From Bacteroidota bacterium (GTDB lineage: Bacteria > Bacteroidota > Bacteroidia > Bacteroidales > JAAUTT01): DNA of 64,000 nucleotides. This document shows positions 25,294-34,499 of the stretch, in pieces. Under the pieces are notes generated by a model, which saw nothing but the letters and a program-made list of their open reading frames with translations, was not told where the DNA came from and did not search any database. Each line of letters opens with the position of its first letter. Position 1 is the stretch's first letter. The position numbers and the translations under genes are program-made. The stretch spans positions 1-64,000 of the forward strand of contig JAJYAG010000011.1 of assembly GCA_021779665.1 (NCBI GenBank). Reading direction: 5' to 3'.

Positions 25294-27921
25294 TCAATCT
25301 CCATCCCTGCGCATATTTTTTTTCTTCTTTGCAGATGGATTATCACTTATCTGGTTGTTCCATGCTTTTATAATGTTAAGCGCAGGTTTTACCCTTTCGG
25401 TGACAGGAGGAGCCTGGTCCCATGTATTCCAAAGGTAACGGTTGCTTGTGGCGATTTCATTTTTAAAGCTGATGGTCAGTGCTACGCCATCCGAAATAGT
25501 TACTTCTCTCGCATTTGTGGCCCGGTCATCATCCATAACCAGTCGCGCCGACGGGTCGGTAAAATTAAGGTAATGCCACGGGATGCGGATATTCATTTCA
25601 TTTCCGTTGAACCATACAGCATCCAGCGATGTAGCTGCAGCACCTGCTTTGCGAACTTTCAGCACTCCCGTTTTCTGGTACGAATCTTCTTCAAAGTTAT
25701 GTTTCAACCTAAGTAAATGCCAGGGGGCTCCGTTAGTTACCGTGGAATGGAATACCTGCTCCGGGTTGGCAGTGCCTCGGATGAACCAGATGCCATAGAG
25801 ATCGTAATCTCTGGTTACAAATAACTTAACCGAGTCGGCCTTGATAAGCAGAGCAAACTCCGACCGTTTGGTTGTAACTGCTCCGTTGGGTAAAACTGAC
25901 TCTCCAACCGATTCCTTATAAGTATCCATACCAATCCAAACGGAATCGCTGCCGGAAACAGCGCCGGAAAGATTAAGCTTCAGGTTGAAGTATTGAACAT
26001 CGGCAGCCACCTGCGCGGAAGTGATTTTTGAAACCGTTCCGCTGAGCTGATAGCTTTGAAAAACAGGTGCCGGGGGATCGAAAGCGATCATGCCGAAATT
26101 TTCTTCGGCACTGGCAACGCTGTGCCATAAGGGCATTCTTTCGGGGGCACTTTTGATGGGATCGAACAACCAGGTTCTTTTAAACCATTCGTCAATCCAC
26201 GAAAACACCATGCCTCCGCCACATCCTGCCGTACGGATATTTTTCAGCAGCCTGACGTTCATTTCTCCTTGTTGAACTTCGGTGAGACCTCCATGGTTCA
26301 TTCCCGAGTTGGCCGTATGGGCAATCCCCCAGGAACTGGGCACTCCGTATTCGGCAATGATGAGCGGTATGCCCGCATAATGACTTTTAAGATGTCGCAG
26401 GTAGCCAAGGTAGGGATTGAGCCCTTCTTCATCTGTATCGTCGAGGTACGCAGGATCTCTGTTGATAAAATCGGGATAATAGGGATAGGCATGATAGCTG
26501 GCAAAATATCCTGCAGTACCGGCATTCATCATAATTTTTGTCAGGTCGAAGCTGAACTTGTCCTCATCGGTTAAGTCGTCGGGCTCCGACGGGTGCTCCA
26601 TAGGATCAAGCGTGGGCCAGCTGGAGGCGCTAACCGGCCGCTGCACTTTATATTTATTCTTCTCAAAGGTTATAAGCTTGTCGAGACGCTCTGCAAGCCA
26701 AACCTCCGTGGGTGTTCCGGTTAATATCTTCAGGTTTGTACCTTCGTACCTGGTAAATGCCGAATTGATAAAATCTGTCATTTCTACTTCATAGGGATGG
26801 ATTTCCCGACCGATAATATATCCGAGTGTCCACCTTGAAACATCGGCATCGAACTTCCCGAAAGCTCTTCCGTAGCGTTCTCCAATGGTTTTCTTCCCGT
26901 GAATGCAGTCAATTACTTCTTCTATACCAGCATCAAACCCTGCTGTATATGGATATAGATTGCCGTTGAGCGTATCTTCCTGCAGCCATATTCCCTGGAA
27001 AAGGTATATGGGCTTATCAGGATGTGCATTGTTATATACGGCCAGCTCCTGATAGAACCGTGGATAATGCAGTGTATATGTTCTGATGGCATTAAATCCT
27101 GCATCGCCAATCATATTCAGCCAACGGCTGTATTGATCGCGTGTAGCAGCCAACTCTCCGGGTAATGTCCCAGGCACCGAAACTCCAAGATTTATTCCTT
27201 TGATAAATATTTTATTATACCCGGTTCCATTCCAGACACCAAGATAGTCGGTCACCGTAGCGAACGGGATTAAAGGCCGGCGGTAGAGACTGAAATCCAG
27301 GAGCTTTGTTTCGGGAATAGCAATATTCCGCAATAAAAGCGTATCGGCGTTCTCAGCAGTAATGGTAATCTGATAAGTGTTGACAGTTAAGCTTTTCAGT
27401 TCATGAAAAGTACCTACCGAAGCAACCTGCTGATAAGGTACCACCACAACTTTCTGTGTGAACTTTTTTCCTCCGGCATCAAGAACGATAAGGTATAAAC
27501 CGGGAACCACCCTGCCGCCATTCTCGTGATTACCATCCCAGGAATAGCTATATTGATCGGCCGGTAAATTCGCATTTTCCAGGATTCTTATAAGTTTGCC
27601 ATTCAGATTATATACAGAAACCATAACCCTGCAACCTTTCTCCAGCGAAAAAGCTATTTCGGTATTATTATAAAATGGATTGGGTGATGCCTGATATAAC
27701 GTTGTTTTTGAGGAGAGCTGCCGGCTGGAAGTTAATGAAACGCTATAAAATCCGCTGCCATTGGTAACCACTTCATATTTAACTGCCGGATCGAGTTCGT
27801 TTACAAAAGTCAGTTTGGCATTGGCCACAACCTGAGAATAATTGTCCTTCACATATCCTGTAAGCTGCGCACTTGCATTAAGCGATACCAGTAAAAACAA
27901 GACTACGGTAAAATACCTCAT
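25294..27921 (-). CDS. Secreted multidomain glycoside hydrolase-like protein with internal FlgD/T9SS-tail-like module
   Basis: This 875-residue protein has a signal peptide (1-19, cleavage near ASAQL). A carboxypeptidase-regulatory-like repeat spans about 20-64. Residues 76-162 read like a type IX secretion tail or FlgD-like Ig domain: ASPNPFYNNTEIAFSLEKG, VYNLNGKLIRIL, YSYSWDG, GRVVPGLYLIVL and KKFTQKVVVV. Residues about 220-600 look like a (beta/alpha)8 glycosidase: GINLG, FNAIRTYTLHY, GREIHP with Glu373, and IAEYGVPSSWG with Glu524 as possible catalytic pair. Residues about 620-845 are beta-rich and may bind carbohydrate. I cannot assign a GH family or substrate. The sorting-like module is internal rather than C-terminal, which is unusual. 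The last residues are basic (KKKKNMRRDGD). Confidence 0.75.
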   Translation of the reverse strand: MRYFTVVLFLLVSLNASAQLTGYVKDNYSQVVANAKLTFVNELDPAVKYEVVTNGSGFYSVSLTSSRQLSSKTTLYQASPNPFYNNTEIAFSLEKGCRVMVSVYNLNGKLIRILENANLPADQYSYSWDGNHENGGRVVPGLYLIVLDAGGKKFTQKVVVVPYQQVASVGTFHELKSLTVNTYQITITAENADTLLLRNIAIPETKLLDFSLYRRPLIPFATVTDYLGVWNGTGYNKIFIKGINLGVSVPGTLPGELAATRDQYSRWLNMIGDAGFNAIRTYTLHYPRFYQELAVYNNAHPDKPIYLFQGIWLQEDTLNGNLYPYTAGFDAGIEEVIDCIHGKKTIGERYGRAFGKFDADVSRWTLGYIIGREIHPYEVEMTDFINSAFTRYEGTNLKILTGTPTEVWLAERLDKLITFEKNKYKVQRPVSASSWPTLDPMEHPSEPDDLTDEDKFSFDLTKIMMNAGTAGYFASYHAYPYYPDFINRDPAYLDDTDEEGLNPYLGYLRHLKSHYAGIPLIIAEYGVPSSWGIAHTANSGMNHGGLTEVQQGEMNVRLLKNIRTAGCGGGMVFSWIDEWFKRTWLFDPIKSAPERMPLWHSVASAEENFGMIAFDPPAPVFQSYQLSGTVSKITSAQVAADVQYFNLKLNLSGAVSGSDSVWIGMDTYKESVGESVLPNGAVTTKRSEFALLIKADSVKLFVTRDYDLYGIWFIRGTANPEQVFHSTVTNGAPWHLLRLKHNFEEDSYQKTGVLKVRKAGAAATSLDAVWFNGNEMNIRIPWHYLNFTDPSARLVMDDDRATNAREVTISDGVALTISFKNEIATSNRYLWNTWDQAPPVTERVKPALNIIKAWNNQISDNPSAKKKKNMRRDGD

Positions 27922-28091
27922 AAAATTAATTTATTCGAATTTAGAAAATAATTCTGAGACTGCGCGTTCCTCCAAAAGTTTACCGTGGCAAATGGCGATT
28001 CTACCGGGGAAGGTTGTGAAAAAGTTGGTTAAAAGAATAAGGCTTTGAAATTATATCATTTGGTTAGTGACCGTTTGTGTAACTATCAGCA

Positions 28092-28144
28092 CAAAAAACT
28101 ATGGGTTGAGGCTTCACAGCTGTGAATTTTATACCTCAACCCAT
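28092..28144 (-). terminator. Terminator with nested palindrome after the 48-codon gene
   Basis: ATGGGTTGAGG (28101-28111) and CCTCAACCCAT (28134-28144) form a perfect 11-bp stem. The loop contains the palindrome TTCACAGCTGTGAA. On the minus strand the stem is followed by AGTTTTTT, a Rho-independent terminator 38 nt after the small ORF's stop. Confidence 0.75.
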
Positions 28145-28181
28145 GGTTTAATTTCTACAAATAATAAATATCAGGAAATTA

Positions 28182-28328
28182 CTACTTCCTCGGTGTTCCT
28201 GAAGTACGTTCTCTTTCAACCGGATTGTCGCCCGATTCAAGATCGAAATCCCTGCTTTCTCTCATAGATTCCTTTTCCTTCGATTTACTAATCTTATCCG
28301 ACTTGCTCTTGTTTTCTCTTCTGGCCAT
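28182..28328 (-). CDS. 48-residue highly charged small protein
   Basis: I translated this short frame by hand. It runs from the ATG at 28328 to TAG at 28182 and is rich in Arg, Lys, Ser and Glu (starts MARRENKSKSDKISKSKEKE, ends ERTSGTPRK). It is hydrophilic, probably disordered, and has no recognisable domain. Support for a real gene is positional: it sits alone between two larger genes and is followed by a clear intrinsic terminator in the same orientation. No other gene could use that terminator. Codon content looks normal for the region. The function is unknown; small basic proteins of this kind may bind nucleic acid, but nothing here shows it. Confidence 0.55.
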   Translation of the reverse strand: MARRENKSKSDKISKSKEKESMRESRDFDLESGDNPVERERTSGTPRK

Positions 28329-28453
28329 AGTACAATGTTTTTTGGTTTATATGGGAAGGTAACCAACATACCATATGCCAATATCTCGCTACAGATGTAT
28401 GAATTGTTTGAAAATTGCAATACATAGCCGGAAACTATCAATTGACTTTTACA

Positions 28454-29533
28454 ATGGAGCAAATCAAATCCTTTTCGGAACCTCTTCAATCGCTTATCTA
28501 TTACGGTATTCTTATTGGGTGCTGCTTCTTTTTTGGAATGGCGGCCAACTTTTTATTCTATAAATTTTTAAGCGTTTATAACAAACGGCGAAAGTCAACA
28601 GTTGTGGGTTTCATATCGCTCTACACACAAAAGCCGATGCACGTGTTTGTGCCGCTTTTAATAGGTATTATTTTGTTACCGATGATGGAGGTCCATCAAT
28701 ATTACCAGCTGATATACCGGATAGTGTATATTGCATTCAGCATTTCATTTGCGTGGCTGCTCATTAAACTTATTTACGTTTTTACCGATTCGGTACTTGC
28801 GAACCAAAATCCGGATATTAACGACAACCTTTCGCAACGCAAAATTGTAACTCAGCTTCAATTCATACGCAGGCTGCTTATTATTTTGGTTGTACTGATT
28901 ACAGTTTCGGCGATCCTTCTCAATTTTGAAAGTGTTAGAAAATTTGGAGCCGGTATACTGACTTCGGCCGGAATTGCAGGTATAATTATTGGTTTTGCTG
29001 CCCAGCGGTCGTTGGGGAACCTGCTTGCGGGACTGCAGATAGCTTTTAGCCAGCCTATAAGGATTGACGATGTGGTGATTGTTGAAAACGAATGGGGCCG
29101 CGTGGAAGAAATAACCCTCACCTATGTGGTGATAAAGCTCTGGGATCTTCGACGGCTGGTGGTCCCATTAAATTACTTCATTGAAAAGCCTTTTCAGAAC
29201 TGGACAAAAACATCGGCCGATATCATCGGGTCGGTAAGCCTGTTTTTGGATTACAGCGTTCCTATTGAAGCTCTTCGCAAAAAACTCGATGAACTTTTAC
29301 AGCATCATCCTTTATGGGATGGCAAAACAAAAGTGCTTCAGGTAATTGGAACCAGCGACAAAGCACTGGAAATACGAGCCCTGATGAGTTCACGAAATGC
29401 AGGCGAATCGTGGGATTTACGTTGCTATGTGCGCGAAGAGCTGGTAAAATTTGTAAGGGAAAAATACCCCGATGCTTTGCCAACATTCCGCTCCGAAATA
29501 AATGTTTTGCAACCCGAAATGCGACTGAGCTGA
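28454..29533 (+). CDS. MscS-family mechanosensitive channel
   Basis: This 359-residue protein has about four transmembrane segments (near 14-34, 64-78, 88-110 and 138-158). The MscS pore helix and beta domain follow: GAGILTSAGIAGIIIGFAAQ (about 165-184), then RSLGNLLAGLQIAFSQPIRIDD and VVPLNYFIEKPFQNW. It would open under membrane tension to relieve osmotic stress. An upstream extension exists only from a TTG at 28415, so the ATG at 28454 is preferred. It is divergent from the 48-codon gene, and its stop directly abuts the stop of the convergent small exported-protein gene. Confidence 0.92.
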   Translation: MEQIKSFSEPLQSLIYYGILIGCCFFFGMAANFLFYKFLSVYNKRRKSTVVGFISLYTQKPMHVFVPLLIGIILLPMMEVHQYYQLIYRIVYIAFSISFAWLLIKLIYVFTDSVLANQNPDINDNLSQRKIVTQLQFIRRLLIILVVLITVSAILLNFESVRKFGAGILTSAGIAGIIIGFAAQRSLGNLLAGLQIAFSQPIRIDDVVIVENEWGRVEEITLTYVVIKLWDLRRLVVPLNYFIEKPFQNWTKTSADIIGSVSLFLDYSVPIEALRKKLDELLQHHPLWDGKTKVLQVIGTSDKALEIRALMSSRNAGESWDLRCYVREELVKFVREKYPDALPTFRSEINVLQPEMRLS

Positions 29534-29845
29534 TTAAGGTTTACTCACTCGTGTCCGGTCGGCCGGTTGTTTCACCATTTTATCCTTTTTGGTTTCCACA
29601 GGAGCTGTTGGATGGTGATGCCTGCTTTTCCCGTCGTTAACATTATTATCATCTTCAAGCAAACTATCTACAAGGTTTTCCATCCGCTCTGAGGTGTCAA
29701 TCAATACTTTTGAATTATCCTCAGTTATTTTCGGATCTTTAAACGGTCTACCAGGCTTTGTAATGGTATCGGTTTGGCCGCTCAGCGGTAACCAGGCTCC
29801 TGCAATTATTGCAACAGCTGCTAGGTGTTTCAGTTTGTTTTTCAT
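29534..29845 (-). CDS. Small exported protein of unknown function
   Basis: This 103-residue protein has a signal peptide (KHLAAVAIIAGAWLPLSGQ, about 5-23). The mature part is acidic then basic: NSKVLIDTSERMENLVDSLLEDDNN, a SRHHHPT stretch and a KKDKMVKQPADRTRVSKP tail. I recognise no family. The frame extends 15 codons upstream from a non-ATG start, which would overlap cphB, so the ATG at 29845 is preferred. Its stop codon immediately follows the MscS stop on the other strand with no gap. It lies 34 nt after cphB and could be the last gene of the cyanophycin operon. Confidence 0.65.
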   Translation of the reverse strand: MKNKLKHLAAVAIIAGAWLPLSGQTDTITKPGRPFKDPKITEDNSKVLIDTSERMENLVDSLLEDDNNVNDGKSRHHHPTAPVETKKDKMVKQPADRTRVSKP

Positions 29846-29879
29846 TGCTTCAGGTTTTAAGTTTATAAAAGTTTCATTA

Positions 29880-30776
29880 CTACCCTGCATCCTGCAACTC
29901 CATTTTGGTTGCAGATTTTGGATCTAGTATCAAAAACCGGTTTTCTTCAAGATCGTAACCTGCACCCCTGGCAAGAATATGCATTACAAGGTTTTCGATA
30001 TAAACAGGATCATTTTTTTTAACAAGTTTGTAATTGGATTTTTTTATATGCTTCTTTTCCATAATAACCACTGTACCGGATCCTATAGTTCTCAGGTACC
30101 GGCCCTCGTGAATTACAAGCCCGGTATCCTCACAAATCCCGATGCCCGTTTCTTCGTTATTCGCAAGTAAAGCTTCAGCTAACCTCGACATACGGCCCCG
30201 GCTCAGGAAGTGAGTATCAATGATTACTTTTGAAACAAATCCAAGTCCTTTTTTTAGCTCAATTACACCTTTGATAAGTGCTTCGTCACTGGCTCCCGCA
30301 ACTATCATATTTTGCGACCAGATCATCGCTCCTGAACTGGTTCCCGCAATAATAAAATCATCGTTATGATACCTTTTCGCCAGAGTTTCAATTAGTGGAG
30401 TATCTGCAATCAGCTTCTCGAGCTTTGTCTGATCGCCCCCCGCGAAGAATACAATATCAGCATTTTCAATTCTTCCCAGATTACCGGGTAAGGCTGCATC
30501 TTTGCGATTATGGATGGTGATCACGGAAGCTTTTTGCTTCAGCTTTCTGAAAGCTTCCATGTATTTCTTACCCATTTTATCCTGATCCTCACTGGCAGCG
30601 GGAATAACTTCTATCACAGGGGTTTTGGAAGTAACTTCCTTTAAAATCTCATTCAGCACACCGTTTTGAAAATCGGAATGCTGATTATTTTCTCCCTCAG
30701 GACTTTTCTCAGGCCTTTTAATCTCATTTCCCCCGATAAGAATAAGTTTGCCTCTTATTTTGTTTTTCTGTTCCAT
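29880..30776 (-). CDS. cphB: Cyanophycinase (peptidase S51), copy 1
   Basis: This 298-residue protein begins KLILIGGNEIKR and contains FFAGGDQTKL (about 110-119) and GTSSGAM (145-151), in which Ser147 is the expected nucleophile. Later come IDTHFLSRGRMSRL (about 187-200) and GIGICEDTGLVI. These are the S51 cyanophycinase motifs. The enzyme cuts cyanophycin into beta-Asp-Arg dipeptides. No signal peptide is present, so it works inside the cell on stored polymer. It starts 3 nt after the cphA stop, so both are made from one message. A second copy lies divergently at 33655; the two share motif order but differ clearly in sequence. Confidence 0.93.
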   Translation of the reverse strand: MEQKNKIRGKLILIGGNEIKRPEKSPEGENNQHSDFQNGVLNEILKEVTSKTPVIEVIPAASEDQDKMGKKYMEAFRKLKQKASVITIHNRKDAALPGNLGRIENADIVFFAGGDQTKLEKLIADTPLIETLAKRYHNDDFIIAGTSSGAMIWSQNMIVAGASDEALIKGVIELKKGLGFVSKVIIDTHFLSRGRMSRLAEALLANNEETGIGICEDTGLVIHEGRYLRTIGSGTVVIMEKKHIKKSNYKLVKKNDPVYIENLVMHILARGAGYDLEENRFLILDPKSATKMELQDAG

Positions 30777-30779
30777 TTT

Positions 30780-33476
30780 CTAATCTACTGTCGATTCGTA
30801 TTGCTGAAGGGCCGTTTCTTTTTCCAGGTTCGGATGAATTTGTTCAAAGCTGAATTCTCCCGAACGGATGGATTCTTCCTCCTGTAACTTTTTCGCAAAT
30901 GCCAGGCAATTTTTAATCTTATCCGAAAGATGAACGATGAGCGAATCGGGTGTGGCACTCACAACTGCATGACGAATAGCATCCAGTTCATCGGGGATAA
31001 TTTCAACGGGTATGCCGGGCTTAACATCTCTGAGACCCTGCTGGAGTAAGGTTATAATTTCCTCTTCCTTCCTTCCGCGTTTATCCTCATCAATGCGAAT
31101 AATGATTTTGTCGAAAATTTCGGCCGATGCCCTTCCAACATTCACAATATCAATATCTCTTCTGTCGCCTGCAATAGAGATAATTCCTGTTTTGAAGGCT
31201 GCATCATAATTTCCCACCAGTTGCCCCAGCGCCTTGATACCATGGAAATTATGTGCATAATCGATCATCAGTCTGAAATTGCTGAACTGAAAAATATTGA
31301 GTCGCCCGGGACTGTTTTCTGCCGAGGGAACAAACGAGCGCAACGCCTGTGCAATGTGCAGAACCGAAATATTCTGAACATGTGCCGCAAGAACTGCGGC
31401 GAGAATGTTTTCGATCATAAACATGGCCTTGCCTCCAAAAGCTATAGGAATATTCTCAATAGCTTCTATAAACAGTTTCTTCCGGTTTTTAACAAGTACA
31501 ATGTTTCCGTTCTCCAGAACTCCTGCCAGTCCGCCATTGGCACAGTGCTGCAGAATTCGTTCATTTACGGGATCGGTACTGAAGAGTGCAATCTGGCATT
31601 TTAACCGGCCTACCATCTGGTATGTATAGTTATTATCGGCATTGAGAACAGCATACCCGTCAGGTTTGACTGATTCGGCTACAATAGCCTTCACTTTGGC
31701 CATATCGTCAATGGTTTCAATATCTTTCAGGCCAATATGATCTTCAGCAACATTGGTAACTATGCCAACATCGCACATATCGAAAGCAAGTCCCGAACGC
31801 AGAATTCCGCCACGGGCGCATTCAAGTACAGCAAAATCAACGGTTCTGTCCTGAAGTACTTTACGGGCACTTATCGGACCAGTGCAATCTCCTTCTTCAA
31901 TTATTTGGTTTCCAATATAAACACCCTCGGTAGTTGTGAATCCCACATTATAGCCAGCGGTTTTCGCCATTGCAGCCATCAGGCGAACAGTTGTTGTTTT
32001 CCCGTTGGTTCCGGTTATTGCTGTAAGAGGAATTCTTCCTGTATTTTTTTGGGAGAAAAGCATATCCACAACATTATTACCTACCGGCCGGGGCTTCCCT
32101 TTAAACGGATGAGTATGCATCCTGAACCCGGGAGCAGCATTTACTTCAATTACTACCCCGTTATCGTTCATTGGCTTGCATATATCTTTAATAACCATAT
32201 CGATACCACAAATATCCAATCCAATAGCGCGTGCCGTTCGTTCGGCCACGGCAATAATTTCGGGATGCACAAAATCAGTAACATCTTCGGACGTGCCACC
32301 GGTGCTGAGGTTGGCTGTTTGTTTTACAAATACGGTCTTCCCTGCCGGAGGAACAGAGTTGATGTATAAATCCTGGTTCCTCAGGGTTTCAAATGTTTGA
32401 TCATCAATTTTGATTTTGGTAAGCACCTTCTCGTGGCCATTGCCCCGGAGCGGATTTTTGTTTGCCTTTTCAATCAAGGTTTTAATTGAGGAACTCCCGT
32501 CTCCGATTACTCTTGCCGGCATGCGATGCGCTACTGCCACCAGTTTGTAGCCAATAACTAACAGCCTGTAATCTTCGCCGGTATAATATTTTTCCACAAT
32601 AACTTTGTCGGAGAACTTTTTGGCAGCATGAAAAGCCTGAAGAGCTTCTGTTTGGGTTTTGATGTTTGTGGTAACGCCTTTCCCGTGATTGCTGTCGAGC
32701 GGCTTTATTACCACAGGGAAGCCGATGCTGGCAATTGCATCGGTCAGCAATATATCCTGATCTGTAACAACACCCTCAGCCACAGGAATGGCGGCATTTT
32801 TAAGTATGCTTTTGGTAACTGCCTTATCTCCTGCGATATCAACGGCTATATTACTTGTATTATCGGTAATGGTAGCATTAATTCTTCTTTGGTGAATCCC
32901 GTATCCCAACTGAACAAGAGAGCCATTGTCGAGGCGGGTGTAAGGAATTCCCTTTTCCACAGCTGCATTTACTATTGCCGAGGTGCTCGGTCCCATGCAA
33001 TGGTCGGCACACAATATCTTTAACTTATCAATATCATCCTGCACATTGTAGTTCTTATCGTATACAAGAGCTTCTGTTATTTTGAAAGCCGATTCTGCTG
33101 CAAATAAACCGGCTTCCTCCGATTTATATTCAAAAGCCACGTTGTAAATTCCTTTTTGTTGTCCTGCCTGCCGTGTCCGGCCAAAACCACAGTTCATCCC
33201 TGCCTGGCTTTGAATTTCGAGGGCAATATGTTCCAGAACGTGCCCCATCCATGTTCCGCTTTTTACACGTTCAAAAAAGCCGCCGGGATATCCTTCGGAA
33301 CAGTAATGATTATATAAACCGGGGAGATTCTTTTGCAACCTGGCATAAAAACCAGGTATTTTATTGGTAGGTAATTCTTCAAGTTCTTCTAAATCAAGTT
33401 TAATGACAATAAGTTGATGCTTACGGACCGACCAGTAATTTGGCCCGTTGAGTATATTGAGATCCAGAATTTTCAT
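30780..33476 (-). CDS. cphA: Cyanophycin synthetase
   Basis: This 898-residue, full-length CphA has three parts. The N-terminal domain (about 1-160) contains GTWMGHVLEHIALEIQ (74-89). The ATP-grasp domain (about 218-475) contains FPVVIKPLDSNHGKGV, IVEKYYTG and EVNAAPGFRMHTHP. The Mur-ligase-like domain has P-loop GTNGKTTT (489-496), followed by GVYIGNQIIEEGDCTG, ECARGGILRSG and VTNVAEDHIG. The enzyme polymerises Asp and Arg into multi-L-arginyl-poly-L-aspartate, a nitrogen reserve. It heads the operon with cphB and is divergent from a second cyanophycinase, 178 bp away. Confidence 0.95.
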   Translation of the reverse strand: MKILDLNILNGPNYWSVRKHQLIVIKLDLEELEELPTNKIPGFYARLQKNLPGLYNHYCSEGYPGGFFERVKSGTWMGHVLEHIALEIQSQAGMNCGFGRTRQAGQQKGIYNVAFEYKSEEAGLFAAESAFKITEALVYDKNYNVQDDIDKLKILCADHCMGPSTSAIVNAAVEKGIPYTRLDNGSLVQLGYGIHQRRINATITDNTSNIAVDIAGDKAVTKSILKNAAIPVAEGVVTDQDILLTDAIASIGFPVVIKPLDSNHGKGVTTNIKTQTEALQAFHAAKKFSDKVIVEKYYTGEDYRLLVIGYKLVAVAHRMPARVIGDGSSSIKTLIEKANKNPLRGNGHEKVLTKIKIDDQTFETLRNQDLYINSVPPAGKTVFVKQTANLSTGGTSEDVTDFVHPEIIAVAERTARAIGLDICGIDMVIKDICKPMNDNGVVIEVNAAPGFRMHTHPFKGKPRPVGNNVVDMLFSQKNTGRIPLTAITGTNGKTTTVRLMAAMAKTAGYNVGFTTTEGVYIGNQIIEEGDCTGPISARKVLQDRTVDFAVLECARGGILRSGLAFDMCDVGIVTNVAEDHIGLKDIETIDDMAKVKAIVAESVKPDGYAVLNADNNYTYQMVGRLKCQIALFSTDPVNERILQHCANGGLAGVLENGNIVLVKNRKKLFIEAIENIPIAFGGKAMFMIENILAAVLAAHVQNISVLHIAQALRSFVPSAENSPGRLNIFQFSNFRLMIDYAHNFHGIKALGQLVGNYDAAFKTGIISIAGDRRDIDIVNVGRASAEIFDKIIIRIDEDKRGRKEEEIITLLQQGLRDVKPGIPVEIIPDELDAIRHAVVSATPDSLIVHLSDKIKNCLAFAKKLQEEESIRSGEFSFEQIHPNLEKETALQQYESTVD

Positions 33477-33614
33477 ACAAGGTTTTTTAGTAACTGTAAA
33501 GTTTTTTGCTTGTTAACTAAATGAGAGAAAGGATTTGCTAATTATATGCCACGTTTGTTTTGTTTAATAACAATCAAAGTTTAATTCCCGGAGCAATCCT
33601 TTGGTATTTTAGTT

Positions 33615-33627
33615 GTTTCCGGGAAAC
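33615..33627. promoter_or_regulatory. Palindrome in the cphA / second cyanophycinase divergent region
   Basis: GTTTCCGGGAAAC is a perfect odd-length palindrome 28 nt before the start of the second cyanophycinase gene, inside the 178-bp divergent promoter region. It could be an operator shared by the two units. No regulator is encoded nearby, so this is speculative. Confidence 0.3.
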
Positions 33628-33654
33628 GGATCATAAATTATAACTCTTAATTGC

Positions 33655-34497
33655 ATGAATATTAAAGGAATATTGGTTGCGATAGGCGGAAACGAAGACA
33701 AAGGAACCGGAGAAACAGCTCTTCATATCAAAGAATTCTCTCCTAAATTTTCCACTTCAGGTATTTTATATAAAATATTGAATGAAATAAAGATACCCGA
33801 TTCAACTGTAGAAGTGGTCACAAGCGCTTCGAGCATTCCGGAACAGGTAGGCGGGAATTATATCGATGCTTTCAAAAAACTGGGGTTTACAAGAGTTAAT
33901 GTGATGAATCCTTCGAATAAATATGAGGCAGAACTTCCACATTTACTCGACAGAATTTCCCGTGCAGGATGCATTATGTTTTCGGGAGGTGACCAGTTTA
34001 AACTTGCCTGCGTTTTAAACGATACTAAATTTACAAAATTAATCCACGACCGTTATGTAAGCGATGAGGTTGTTATAGCCGGTACAAGCGCCGGAGCGAT
34101 GGCCATGCCCGACCAGATGATCTATCCGGGGCTGGCTGCCAGCAACATGCAGGAGAAAGAAGTTAAACTGTATCAGGGACTTTCACTGATTTATAATGCA
34201 ATGATCGACACTCATTTTCTTGTACGGGGCCGTTTCAGAAGGCTTGCAGTGGCGGTTGCAAACAATCCGCACAATATAGGTATAGGTTTGGAAGAGGATA
34301 CCGGAATAATTATCCGTGAAGGTAATCAGGTTGAAATTATCGGATCGGGTCTGGTAACCATTCTTGACGGAAGAAATATAAAAAATCCTAATCTAACGGT
34401 TACGAGGGATGATCACGATATTTTTATAGAAAACATGGTGGTTCATTTGTTGCGGTCGGGAAATCATTTTACGCTGAGAGGGAAAAAGATTGCTTAA
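33655..34497 (+). CDS. Cyanophycinase-like peptidase S51, copy 2
   Basis: This 280-residue protein has the S51 motifs ILVAIGGNEDKG (6-17), MFSGGDQFKLA (108-118), GTSAGAM (143-149, nucleophile Ser145), IDTHFLVRGRFRRL and GIGLEEDTGIII. There is no signal peptide. It is divergent from cphA, while copy 1 is in the cphA operon. The two enzymes may differ in expression or specificity, for example for lysine-containing cyanophycin, but nothing in the sequence shows which. A hairpin repeat downstream separates it from the convergent LD-carboxypeptidase gene. Confidence 0.9.
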   Translation: MNIKGILVAIGGNEDKGTGETALHIKEFSPKFSTSGILYKILNEIKIPDSTVEVVTSASSIPEQVGGNYIDAFKKLGFTRVNVMNPSNKYEAELPHLLDRISRAGCIMFSGGDQFKLACVLNDTKFTKLIHDRYVSDEVVIAGTSAGAMAMPDQMIYPGLAASNMQEKEVKLYQGLSLIYNAMIDTHFLVRGRFRRLAVAVANNPHNIGIGLEEDTGIIIREGNQVEIIGSGLVTILDGRNIKNPNLTVTRDDHDIFIENMVVHLLRSGNHFTLRGKKIA

Positions 34498-34499
34498 CC

